64,000 nucleotides of DNA from Akkermansia sp. N21116. GTDB taxonomy: Bacteria; Verrucomicrobiota; Verrucomicrobiia; Verrucomicrobiales; Akkermansiaceae. The stretch covers positions 186,001-250,000 of the forward strand of contig NZ_CP139035.1 of assembly GCF_029854705.2 (NCBI RefSeq), written 5' to 3'. A program made the translations under genes and the position numbers. A model generated the notes under the pieces. That model searched no databases, was not told where the DNA came from, and was given only the letters and a program-made list of their open reading frames with translations. Of the stretch, positions 54,601 to 62,221 are shown piece by piece (the first letter of the stretch is position 1; the number at the start of each line of letters is the position of its first letter).

Positions 54601-57546
54601 GGTGGTACGCGACACGGCTACCCATTGACCACCGGACGTCTTCGCCGATACCGTCGTCCGGATACCATCCGCAACGACTTCATAACCGTAGCGAAGGTTT
54701 CTCTGCCCCGTACCGCTTTCCTCCCATGGAGTTCCGTCGGGATTGGCGATCGTGATCAAGGTCGCTCCGGACGGAGCCGTCCGAGTCGTGGTTCGCTGCG
54801 CTTCATTGTATGCCCATGTCGTCACCCGGCCCAAGGCATCAGTGGAGGAAATCATTCTCCCCACCCGGTCATAGGATTTCAAGATCTGTGTCGTCATCGC
54901 TCCGACATCCCGGCGTTCCGTCAGGATACGTCCGGCGCCGTCTCGCGTGTAGGACACAATCGTTTCCGGCGTCGTCTCAGTGGCCGCCCGAATCGTTTCC
55001 ACCAATTGGCGAGCGGTATTGTAGCCATAGGAAGTCAGGATGCCGTCCTCGTCCGTTTTCCGCAAGGGGCCGCAACACATCCATTCGGCGGTCGATATAC
55101 GGCCATTGCCGAACGTCGTCTTCGTCACATTGTGCTCGAAATCATATTCGTAATCAGCTGTCGCGGCAAGCTTCCAGCCCGTCCCTGCATGTACGTAGTT
55201 TTCCTCCCGCGTGACATCGCCATTGGCTGCAATATACCGGACACGGCGCTCGCTGCGTCCGGAAACAACCTGTCCGTTCATGGCAGTTTCCATTGTACGC
55301 ATCCAGACGGCTCCGTATTGAGCTGTCCGCTCGTATGTATAACACTTTTGAAGTCCATTGACATCCTCCTCCAGCTTCACGCGTCCGCAAGCATAGGAAC
55401 AAGCCGCCAATTCTCCATAGGTCTCCCGAATCGCGATGCGGGGGCCCGTCACCCCCAGCCCCGTTTGAGTCACCGTCGTGCGGTTCACCTGAGCAGAATC
55501 GCTGTAACTGTACGACGTGCGGGACAATTCCGTCTCCGTGCCATTTCCCTTCAGAATTGATTCAATTTTCAACAACGGACGGCAATCATTGAAGCGCAAA
55601 TTCGCATACGTCGTCCGGACAAGCTTCTCGTCCGAACCGGCCCCCCACGGGGAAGCTTCCAAAACAACCCGGCCCTGGGCATCGTACTCGTAACGCGTAT
55701 AGCCTCCATCGGGTTTGATTTCCAACGAAGGGCGGAACTGGTCGTTGTACACCCAGGTCGTCGTCCTGGGAGAGGAGGAGCCGTAGCCTTCCGTCCGGCT
55801 GATCGTCAGCCAGCCGCCAGCCGTACTCTTTTTCACGGTGCGGACACAGGACGTTGTATCGGAACCGGCACGCACGGATCGAATTTCTTCCCACATGCCG
55901 CCGGGCAGGTAGTTTCGGACGAATGTTTTGACGATACGATCATCTCCCGTACCTGCCGTCACCTTCACCTGCACGTCATCGACTTCCCGGAGGATCTCCG
56001 TAGCCGGCTGCCCCGTGCGCTGATTGATGATCTTCATCATTTTGGCGGAACCTTCCTGCCAGCACTCGTAGGAGTATGTCTTCAGCGGCAGCCCGGAGGC
56101 CGTACGTCCCGTGCGTGCATCGCCAACAACCTGATCACCGGAATATTGTTTGATGACAAGTTTGTTGAAACTCCGTTCCATCAGGAACAACCCCTGCGTG
56201 GAACTCCAGATGGAAGTAACTTCCCCGGCCGCGTCGCGGGTCACCTGAAGACGTTCGGCATATTCATCTGCGGTGGTGACAGCCCCGGAGCGCGTCGTCG
56301 TGGAGACCACCTTGCCGGTTTCCGTGGAAAAGCGGCGCTTGGAACCATCGGCCATCACCTGGCACAGGAAGGCAGGCCGATCATGCGTACAGGGAGTCAG
56401 ATCGCTGTTGAGGAGCTGGACGAGCGAAGTATCCCTGCGGGAAATACCCTGGCGTTCCGCCCGGTCGGAATGGGGAGCGGCCTTGTAATACAGGCAACGG
56501 CCGGAGGATTTGGTAATAACGACCTGCCGGGAAGAAGCATCAAACGATGCCGTCCATTCCATCTGGCTGTCGAAACGGAAGGGAATGGCGGGGATATCAA
56601 GTTCCGCTCCGCGCATGGACCGGGAGGAAGCAGGAGGCTGGGGATTAGGCGTTCCGCCCACCTTGCCGGAGCTTTCGCAATGGTCCGGCTCGTCACCGTC
56701 TTCAATGGGGAGAGTCTGTCCCGTATCGCCGTCGCCATCTTCACAATCCTCGTCATCGCACTCACAGGACTGGCAATCGTCGTCATCCGTAGGCGGGTCA
56801 CTCGAGGAAGAAGAATCACTGCCGCTCGACGAAGCGGAAGATTCGGAGCCGGATGATTCACTAGACATGGAGGAAGAGCTGCTACTGCTTGAGGAAGAAC
56901 TCGACTCGCTACTGCTTGCCGAGGAAGACGCCGATGACGATGTTGCCGAGCTTGACCCACTGCTGCTTGCCGACGAGCTAGAGCCGCTACTCGCCGAAGA
57001 AGATGCCGACGACGATGCGGACGAACTCGATCCACTACTACTCTCCGATGCACTGGAACTGCTGCCGGACGACGAACCGGAGCTGCTACTTGAGGAGGAA
57101 CTTGAACTACTGTTTGATGAGGAGGAGCTACTGCTCCCGGGATCATCTCCGGACGAGCTGGAACTACTGCTGCTACTGCTCGAGGAAGATCCATCCTGAA
57201 GAATATAACAACGCCCCTTCACGGCGCGATCTGTATTAAAATCCTCCTCACGATCAAAAGCCTGGATAAGCCATGATCCGGATCGGGCCATTCCCTCATT
57301 CAGTCCACAAATCACAGGAATCCTGCCCCCCGGGCATTCTTCACTGGTATAATATTTCGGGAAAGCCCATGGGAACGTTTCCACATCCTCTTGTGCGATG
57401 CGAAAATAAAGTGCGTTGGTAGAAACCTGGAAAGAATGGCTGTGATCCCCCTCCTTGGGGAAGATGTGGTAAGTCGGTTCAATAGTAATGAACAAAGGCT
57501 CTTTCGACGATAAAGAACCGGCAGGAGGAATACGGTGGGTATCCAT
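51634..57546 (-). CDS. RHS/YD-repeat protein with serine tract and variable C-terminal tip
   Basis: A 1970-residue protein. Residues 1-118 are a unique N-terminal region without signal peptide; about 120-251 form a serine tract; 252-290 are aspartate- and cysteine-rich (DDDDCQSCECDDEDCEDGDG). From about 300 to 1780 runs a chain of YD/RHS repeats such as YEYDAQGRVV and YTYDLLTGDMTG. The RHS core signature LGMIYYNYRYLNPLDGRW ends near 1770. The last 173 residues (from about 1798) are an unrecognised helical tip with a CCC run. In the family the tip is released as a toxin; export here is unexplained, since no VgrG or other secretion gene is nearby. Confidence 0.85.
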   Translation of the reverse strand: MDTHRIPPAGSLSSKEPLFITIEPTYHIFPKEGDHSHSFQVSTNALYFRIAQEDVETFPWAFPKYYTSEECPGGRIPVICGLNEGMARSGSWLIQAFDREEDFNTDRAVKGRCYILQDGSSSSSSSSSSSSSGDDPGSSSSSSSNSSSSSSSSSSSGSSSGSSSSASESSSGSSSSASSSASSSASSGSSSSASSSGSSSATSSSASSSASSSESSSSSSSSSSSSMSSESSGSESSASSSGSDSSSSSDPPTDDDDCQSCECDDEDCEDGDGDTGQTLPIEDGDEPDHCESSGKVGGTPNPQPPASSRSMRGAELDIPAIPFRFDSQMEWTASFDASSRQVVITKSSGRCLYYKAAPHSDRAERQGISRRDTSLVQLLNSDLTPCTHDRPAFLCQVMADGSKRRFSTETGKVVSTTTRSGAVTTADEYAERLQVTRDAAGEVTSIWSSTQGLFLMERSFNKLVIKQYSGDQVVGDARTGRTASGLPLKTYSYECWQEGSAKMMKIINQRTGQPATEILREVDDVQVKVTAGTGDDRIVKTFVRNYLPGGMWEEIRSVRAGSDTTSCVRTVKKSTAGGWLTISRTEGYGSSSPRTTTWVYNDQFRPSLEIKPDGGYTRYEYDAQGRVVLEASPWGAGSDEKLVRTTYANLRFNDCRPLLKIESILKGNGTETELSRTSYSYSDSAQVNRTTVTQTGLGVTGPRIAIRETYGELAACSYACGRVKLEEDVNGLQKCYTYERTAQYGAVWMRTMETAMNGQVVSGRSERRVRYIAANGDVTREENYVHAGTGWKLAATADYEYDFEHNVTKTTFGNGRISTAEWMCCGPLRKTDEDGILTSYGYNTARQLVETIRAATETTPETIVSYTRDGAGRILTERRDVGAMTTQILKSYDRVGRMISSTDALGRVTTWAYNEAQRTTTRTAPSGATLITIANPDGTPWEESGTGQRNLRYGYEVVADGIRTTVSAKTSGGQWVAVSRTTRNGLGETIREERANTQGGWIVTEHSYNALGQLVRSRTGQMAPTLYEYDVMGEVSKRTLALEDVPTPQNSRVEQTSRTYESRADGVYDSISTTTYNQNGDPLVETVSKLVSSLSPTLESRKETTDIYGKITEEWSEYTAPTWRTLYRKIPTSTLVACSVVVDGWLRQATDNVGIETSQSRNFTATGMTISRTDGRGNTTVTETDLAGRTVKLTDAAGAVTTTAYDSRFDQPSCITNALGNTTCYAYDIRGRKISEYGTAIQPAVFGYDEMDHMIRLTTFRVPGSVITTDPSSRTDGDTTSWTYDEATGLQLKKTYADNSQLVYTYDAMNRQSTQTLARGIVITYTYDLLTGDMTGISYGDTTPDYSFEYDRFGSIQSISQEGHSIPVEQRGYNEYNQLELECYFRGNDECYHIRHYDEYGRINFDTLQIVRNFMLAEIAYEITTEYNDLGQLSRYIYNLGQEDERAFQFNYLSGTHFVSSIDFPDPVSLEYTYEPVRDLLSGIMCRNSAENMISNRTQICDLLGRPTERTQIREGVTREDQFIYNSLNELTWANLGGTPFNYGYDNIGNRKDSEEFDKMTSYLSNNLNQYTSIDPEEEAAFIPTYDADGNQTRVRTTTGIWDVVYNAENRPVRFSSSDGTLVIECTYDYMGRRTHKILKRNDKLEFDEMYHYNDYLQTAAIRGTETQHVILWNPTETVATRPLAQIKNGNFYYAVHDFVKNITEWVTTSGSIEASFDYTPYGTIMNETGDLALGCIGFSSEVMNQELGMIYYNYRYLNPLDGRWINRDYVKEIYFSYNLYQIIYNNPIGKYDFLGLMECNKDKLGDKGDFSYSINLYSMYEEKLKVSDPIKQFFDSTKEIITKTIEGKIVETLETTLDMVADGAKLPIRAIEAVGSAIKKQGNIGSIVIEAKGKICCCDSKGGYKVYDINGKVTENNSYILDPLTSSDRSLSKEAKRLERAIEDMSKQLGERMRDINCDNKDEHVNINV
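56790..57190 (-). repeat. Serine-rich low-complexity tract in the RHS gene
   Basis: About 130 codons, almost all serine with scattered A, G, E, D and N. Both serine codon families (TCN and AGY) are mixed throughout, so the DNA is not a simple repeat and the tract appears to be kept at the protein level. It likely forms an extended linker, possibly glycosylated. Confidence 0.85.
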
Positions 57547-57728
57547 ATGCGAAACGATGGTAAGACTTTATAGAAAAACGGAAGGGGAAAAAACTCTTTC
57601 AGTACTATTCTTTAGATTCGCGTCTTTACAAACAAAGTCAAGATGGAAAACCAAGTTTCGCAATAAAAAAGAAAACCAACCGTTTCCGTCCACAAACTTC
57701 TTCCAGGTCCTCTCGGCCCCGCCTCCAC

Positions 57729-59216
57729 TCATTCTCCCTGCCATTCCGGCCGCGGTTCATCCGGTTTCCGGGCTTCCAGACAGACAATCCCCAGTAACTC
57801 AAAGGGCTGGTCCGGCGAGGGGGAAGTCCGTTCCAATCCGGAAAGTTCCGATAGAGACGATTCTCCCGGAGTATGAAACGAAACTTCAAATCCATACAAC
57901 CGCAGGCAGGCAGAGAGAGATTCACGAGACCAAAACGATTGCCATTTTTCAGCAAGCAACAAAGCATCCAGCTTCCAGGAAGGAGTCCGCGGAACGTTGA
58001 ACTGCAATTTCAATAATTGATCATACGCCATAGGAGACGCATCTACCAGGCGGGCAACATCCTTTATCGCCACCCTCATCACCCCGCCCGGGCAAAGTCC
58101 CCTCCAAATTTCCTTCAAAAACAAAATCCATTCCTGTTGAGCCATCGATTCCACAATATGCTCCAAAAAGAAGAACCTGACTGTCCCGTCCTTCCACAGG
58201 AACGATATCTGTTCACTACCGGGAAGAAGAGTCTGGTTGAACCAACCTTGCAAAAAACGGGATTCACGGCTCACGTGGACAAGCTCCATTGAGGAGATTT
58301 CCGTATGCGAAGGAGCTTCCCCCGCGACGGAGTCGGACGGCAGAGGAAGGAGTTCCCATAAGGAAGGAAGATGATCCAGTTTTTTCAGTCCCAAAGAACC
58401 GTTGGAGAACGAGTCCTCCTTCCAGACCAGTTGCTCGACCGCCCAGAGTTTCCAGCGCAAAGTCAGGACACCATCGGGAGTCAATGACCACCAACCGAAA
58501 CAATCCGAACGGCGCCGGCGGAAAACCCCGCCAGGAAAGAAGAGCAACTCATCCGTCCAATGGGGATGAACACCGCAATAGGCAGTGAGGGCCCGTGAAT
58601 GCCGGAGTATCTCCAGCGCATGCAAGGTTTCCGGATCACACCAATGGGAGGATACCGTATCATTATGAGGAGCAGGATAACGATTGACTGCCAAAAACAA
58701 ACGGGGAGTTGCCAAGGGAACGGCCCCGACCTCAAGAGCAATCTTCCCGAAGATCAAATCCTCCGCTCCGGTCAGGGGAATATGCTTCCTCTCCACAATT
58801 TTTTCGACAATCCGCCGGGAAAGCATGTAGCCGGCCCCTCCACTGGGAGCCTGGCGTTCCTCCAACAGCAGATCGCCAATAATTCCGTACCGGTCATCGG
58901 GAAGATCCCCCAGGCGGGAAAGATCCAGATACGTATCGTCATCGCATTTGAATAACCAGTCAAAATCGTAATGTTCCAGCGCATAACGGAAAAATGCCAG
59001 CACTTTGAGAGGAAGGGCCCCGTACGTATCGGGCACATCGAGTCCGATCGTATCAGCCCGTTCCTGTTCCGGAACAGCTCCTCCCAGGAAAAACAGGCAT
59101 TCCACCCCAGGCGCAGAATGGGAGAGCCATGTGGAACGCACGGCATTCCTTCGTTCGGCGTAACTTTGCCCCGAACAAATACCGACGAGAATTCTCGTTT
59201 TTCCTTTCTTGTCCAT
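57729..59216 (-). CDS. GT31-like glycosyltransferase fused to HPxW module and methyltransferase-like domain
   Basis: Residues 1-210 fit the beta-1,3-galactosyltransferase (GT31) fold: ERRNAVRSTWLS, YDFDWLFKCDDDTYLDL with the DDD metal site, GGAGYMLSR and GAEDLIFG. Residues about 218-290 form the HPxW module (GVHPHWTDELLFF, then LTLRWKLWAVEQLVW). The C-terminal part (about 320-480) shows FFLEHIVESM and WRGLCPGGVMRVAI, a remnant of a SAM-methyltransferase of the LPS type, apparently without the SAM glycine loop. Start 59216 is chosen; the frame extends to 59300 into the upstream gene. Confidence 0.7.
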   Translation of the reverse strand: MDKKGKTRILVGICSGQSYAERRNAVRSTWLSHSAPGVECLFFLGGAVPEQERADTIGLDVPDTYGALPLKVLAFFRYALEHYDFDWLFKCDDDTYLDLSRLGDLPDDRYGIIGDLLLEERQAPSGGAGYMLSRRIVEKIVERKHIPLTGAEDLIFGKIALEVGAVPLATPRLFLAVNRYPAPHNDTVSSHWCDPETLHALEILRHSRALTAYCGVHPHWTDELLFFPGGVFRRRRSDCFGWWSLTPDGVLTLRWKLWAVEQLVWKEDSFSNGSLGLKKLDHLPSLWELLPLPSDSVAGEAPSHTEISSMELVHVSRESRFLQGWFNQTLLPGSEQISFLWKDGTVRFFFLEHIVESMAQQEWILFLKEIWRGLCPGGVMRVAIKDVARLVDASPMAYDQLLKLQFNVPRTPSWKLDALLLAEKWQSFWSRESLSACLRLYGFEVSFHTPGESSLSELSGLERTSPSPDQPFELLGIVCLEARKPDEPRPEWQGE

Positions 59217-59257
59217 GCGAGGAGAAAATATGCTGCAGGCGATTCCACGATAAAACT

Positions 59258-60304
59258 TCAAACAGGGAGCCGGGACATGGCCTCGAAAACTTCCTCCCAA
59301 CTGGCTTGGGAAGCCTCCATGCCGCCCAATTCCAAGCCACGCAAACGGGCAGCCTCCGCCATGTCTTCCCGGAGGTGGGGTTCGTACGCCATCTTGGAAG
59401 CATAATAAATAAAATCCCGTTCATGGTCGCAGAGCCATCCCGTTCTGCCGTGTTCCACCATTTGCCTCCATCCTCCCCGATTATCCACAATCAGGACACT
59501 GCCGCTCGCCATTGATTCAAAGCCGATACGCGGCCAGTTCTCCGTCGTATCCGTCGGCTGGAGGATGATCTTGCAATGCTTGTAAAAATCCTGCTGGGAA
59601 ACTTCATTCTGGTCGCGCGCCGTACGGATCCAGTCGTAGGGACGACCGATCTTGGCCTCGCTACGGTGGTCAAATCCCAGGAAAAGTCCGCGTTTGAAAA
59701 CGGGAGCGACAAAATACTCGTAGATGTGCAAGGTATTTCTGGCAAATTTATCGGAGTCCTGCCTTGAGATACGTCCGCAACCGAAATACTCGTCCGTTCT
59801 TTCCGTAACAAACGGGAAGGAATCATTGTGGAAATAGGGTTTGAAGGTCAGGAACACAATGGATGGATCATTATTCAAGGCCTTGAGGAGGGGCATGTTC
59901 TTTTGACGCACCTCCTCATTCTGATACAGAAACATACCGATCATCCCCTCCCGCATGCGTTCCTTTTCCTTATCGAAAAGCCAAGTCATGCAATTGACGA
60001 ACACGGTGCGTTTCGTATGTTCCCGTATAGCCGGAAGGTTATCCAGGAATTCCGCATTGCAAAACCCTATAATGGCATCGTCCGGTTGAAGGACAGTCCA
60101 GTCATTGGGGGCATGGATATGGACACCGTGACGAACCATGTCGAGGTACAGACTCTCATTCTGCGCCCCGCCATTTGTCGGGATGAGGTTCACATCCATC
60201 CCCATCTCCAGCCAAAGGATGATCTGGTGATGAAGTTCCGTACCCGCACCGCCATAACGGCTGGGGAATCCATTGACAAAAATACGTTTCAGAGGCGCAG
60301 TCAT
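59258..60304 (-). CDS. GT-B (GT4-like) glycosyltransferase
   Basis: A 348-residue retaining-type transferase. N-terminal FVNGFPSRYGGAGTELHHQI matches the glycine-rich acceptor loop of GT4, and the C-terminal PTDTTENWPRIGFESMASGSVLIVDNRGGWRQMV (read in part) contains the E-x7-E nucleotide-sugar motif. ATG 60304 is chosen; 60427 would add a hydrophobic stretch absent from the family. The GT31-like gene lies 41 nt downstream on the same strand. Sugar unknown. Confidence 0.78.
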   Translation of the reverse strand: MTAPLKRIFVNGFPSRYGGAGTELHHQIILWLEMGMDVNLIPTNGGAQNESLYLDMVRHGVHIHAPNDWTVLQPDDAIIGFCNAEFLDNLPAIREHTKRTVFVNCMTWLFDKEKERMREGMIGMFLYQNEEVRQKNMPLLKALNNDPSIVFLTFKPYFHNDSFPFVTERTDEYFGCGRISRQDSDKFARNTLHIYEYFVAPVFKRGLFLGFDHRSEAKIGRPYDWIRTARDQNEVSQQDFYKHCKIILQPTDTTENWPRIGFESMASGSVLIVDNRGGWRQMVEHGRTGWLCDHERDFIYYASKMAYEPHLREDMAEAARLRGLELGGMEASQASWEEVFEAMSRLPV

Positions 60305-60568
60305 AACAAAAAAGGCAATAATCCAGTTAAGAACCAATTCTATCCATAACATTCCAAGACATGCTCTGCAACTCAATTCAACGGAGAAGCAGGTTGTTTG
60401 CACAAACATCCCTTTGACCTTGTTCATATCAAAAAATTCCGCATCAGGGAAATAAGACGAGTCACATTAGAAAAAACCTGACAGGAAGAAACCATACTTT
60501 CCCCTACGTCGCAGCTTGCCGCATACATCCCAGGAGGAACTCAAACACGCATCTCACAAAACCCGGCC

Positions 60569-60597
60569 TTGACTCGAAGTTCTTCCGAGAGTAGAAA
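60569..60597 (+). promoter_or_regulatory. Promoter candidate for the leuA leader transcript
   Basis: TTGACT (60569-60574), a 17-nt spacer and TAGAAA (60592-60597). An 8-bp hairpin (60598-60616) and a 5-bp hairpin (60616-60630) follow, then the leader reading frame at 60661. The remaining 60305-60568 shows no gene. Confidence 0.5.
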
Positions 60598-60660
60598 GAA
60601 AGAAGTCCCTTCTTTCCGGCAAAAAGCCGGGGCTGGGTATTTGGAATTGAGATTTCGCAA

Positions 60661-60711
60661 ATGAACACCTTCTTCGCCAAGGCTCTTCTTTTGCTACTTC
60701 TCGGACGCTGA
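60661..60711 (+). CDS. Leucine leader peptide of leuA (attenuation)
   Basis: A 16-residue frame, MNTFFAKALLLLLLGR, with six consecutive leucine codons CTT CTT TTG CTA CTT CTC followed by GGA CGC TGA. This is the hallmark of an amino-acid leader: ribosome stalling at leucine codons would report low charged tRNA-Leu. The gene downstream makes the first enzyme of leucine synthesis. The mix of leucine codons argues against a chance repeat. No strong Shine-Dalgarno is present; GGAATTGAG lies 10-20 nt before the ATG. Confidence 0.75.
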   Translation: MNTFFAKALLLLLLGR

Positions 60712-60832
60712 GTCCGAGAAGATCATCCCCTATGCGCCGGTGTCCTGCCGTTCCGGCGCCCCTTGAATAAAACGGCATTTGATTCATTTGACACCATGTC
60801 CCTCTTCGCCCTTCCGGATGGATCCGGGAAGG
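60697..60832 (+). promoter_or_regulatory. Putative attenuator structures between leader peptide and leuA
   Basis: CTTCTCGGAC (60697-60706) pairs perfectly with GTCCGAGAAG (60712-60721) across the leader stop codon. If a ribosome stalls on the leucine codons, the freed right arm can pair instead with CTTCCGGAT (60811-60819) over 9 bp with one bulge, which would break a second hairpin (60810-60815 with 60827-60832). Another stem, GCGCCGG/CCGGCGC, lies between. No T-run follows, so termination versus translation control is open. Confidence 0.5.
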
Positions 60833-60856
60833 CCCCACCTCTACCCCTTTACATTC

Positions 60857-62038
60857 ATGATCCCTCAAAATCATATAGATATTTTCGACACCACGCTGCG
60901 CGACGGAGAACAATGCCCGGGAGCCAGCATGACCATGGAACAAAAAGTCCGGATCGCCCATCAGTTGGAACACCTGGGCGTTAATATCATCGAAGCCGGC
61001 TTTCCCGTCATCTCCCCGGGAGATTTCAACTCCGTAGAAACGATTGCCCGGGAAACCTCCGCCAGCCGGATTGCCGGATTGGCCAGATGCGTCACCAAGG
61101 ATATCGATGCTGCAGCCCGAGCACTGGCCCCTGCCGGAGAACGAGCCAGAATCCACCTGGTTCTGGCCACCTCGCCCATTCACCGCCAATACAAGCTCAA
61201 CAAAAACCGCAATGAAGTGCTTGCCATGGCACGTAGCGCCGTCTCCATGGCCTCAGATCTGGCTGGCGAGGTTCAATTCTCGGCAGAGGATGCCTCCCGG
61301 ACAGAACCGGATTTTCTTGCCGAAGTCACGGAAACCGTTATTGATGCAGGAGCACGCATCGTCAATATCCCCGATACCGTCGGCTATGCCATGCCGAACG
61401 AATACGGCCACTTGATCAGCCACCTGGTCCGCAATGTTTCCAACATTGACCGAGCCGTCCTCTCCGTCCACTGCCACGACGACCTGGGAATGGCCGTCGC
61501 CAATTCTCTGGCTGCCATCCGCGCGGGGGCACGCCAAGTAGAAGGCACCATCAACGGCATTGGTGAACGGGCCGGCAATACGGCGCTGGAGGAAGTCATC
61601 ATGGCTCTGCGCACGCGTTCCGCATTCTTCAACAATGCCGTCACCAGCATCAATACTCCGGAACTTCTGCACACTAGCAAAATCGTCGCCCGGGAAAGCG
61701 GCATGCCAGTGCCCCGCTCCAAGGCCATTGTCGGAGCCAACGCCTTTGCTCACGGTTCCGGCATTCATCAGGATGGCATGTTGAAAAACAAGACCACCTA
61801 CGAAGTCATGCGCCCGGAAGACGTCGGATGGTCGGAAACGGAATACCCCCTGACCAAACACTCCGGGAGGCACGCCGTCCGCATCAAACTGGAAAGATTG
61901 GGAATCTCTCCCACCGATCACGAGATGAACGCATTTTTTCCTATTTTCAAAAAAGCCGGCGATCAATGTAAATTCATCGACGATCAGGAGCTGATCCATT
62001 TGTTCCATCATGGGGTTATCATCTCCCCTGTATCATAA
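60857..62038 (+). CDS. leuA: 2-isopropylmalate synthase without regulatory domain
   Basis: Condenses acetyl-CoA and 2-oxoisovalerate, the committed step to leucine. Motifs: IFDTTLRDGEQCPGASM, the metal site HCHDDLGMAVANSL, GTINGIGERAGNTALEEV and the family-specific GSGIHQDGMLKNKTTYE with HSGRHAV. The protein stops at 393 residues, about 30 past that motif, so the roughly 130-residue leucine-sensing C-terminal domain of standard LeuA (about 510-520 residues) is missing; no coding remnant follows. ATG 60857 fits the usual start; ATG 60818 and TTG 60779 are in frame. Confidence 0.85.
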   Translation: MIPQNHIDIFDTTLRDGEQCPGASMTMEQKVRIAHQLEHLGVNIIEAGFPVISPGDFNSVETIARETSASRIAGLARCVTKDIDAAARALAPAGERARIHLVLATSPIHRQYKLNKNRNEVLAMARSAVSMASDLAGEVQFSAEDASRTEPDFLAEVTETVIDAGARIVNIPDTVGYAMPNEYGHLISHLVRNVSNIDRAVLSVHCHDDLGMAVANSLAAIRAGARQVEGTINGIGERAGNTALEEVIMALRTRSAFFNNAVTSINTPELLHTSKIVARESGMPVPRSKAIVGANAFAHGSGIHQDGMLKNKTTYEVMRPEDVGWSETEYPLTKHSGRHAVRIKLERLGISPTDHEMNAFFPIFKKAGDQCKFIDDQELIHLFHHGVIISPVS

Positions 62039-62110
62039 AAAAATGTCATCTTTTTCTGGCCTTCCAGCATGAAATACTCTAATAATTATCACTGATTCCA
62101 TAACATAATC

Positions 62111-62176
62111 CATCTCCGGAACCATGGCACATCCGCTTCTTGCGTCTCAGCGGGCCATGATTCCGGAGATGTTTTT
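62111..62176 (+). terminator. Terminator after leuA
   Basis: Arms 62111-62128 and 62154-62171 pair over 18 bp with one mismatch around a 25-nt loop, followed at once by TTTTT (62172-62176). It lies 72 nt past the leuA stop. The unusually long stem could also serve the convergent GH89 gene, but no T-run exists on that side. Confidence 0.75.
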
Positions 62177-62221
62177 AACTTATAGCTTGTTATGGAACTT
62201 AACCCGCCCCGGACCAGGCGT

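Noticed and set aside
56510-57199. An acidic, leucine-rich frame opposite the RHS serine tract
   Set aside because: It is the reverse complement of the serine codons and has no independent start or domain.
60763-60984. Second reading frame between the leader peptide and leuA
   Set aside because: TTG start and no conserved feature; it overlaps the leuA frame, which has full support.
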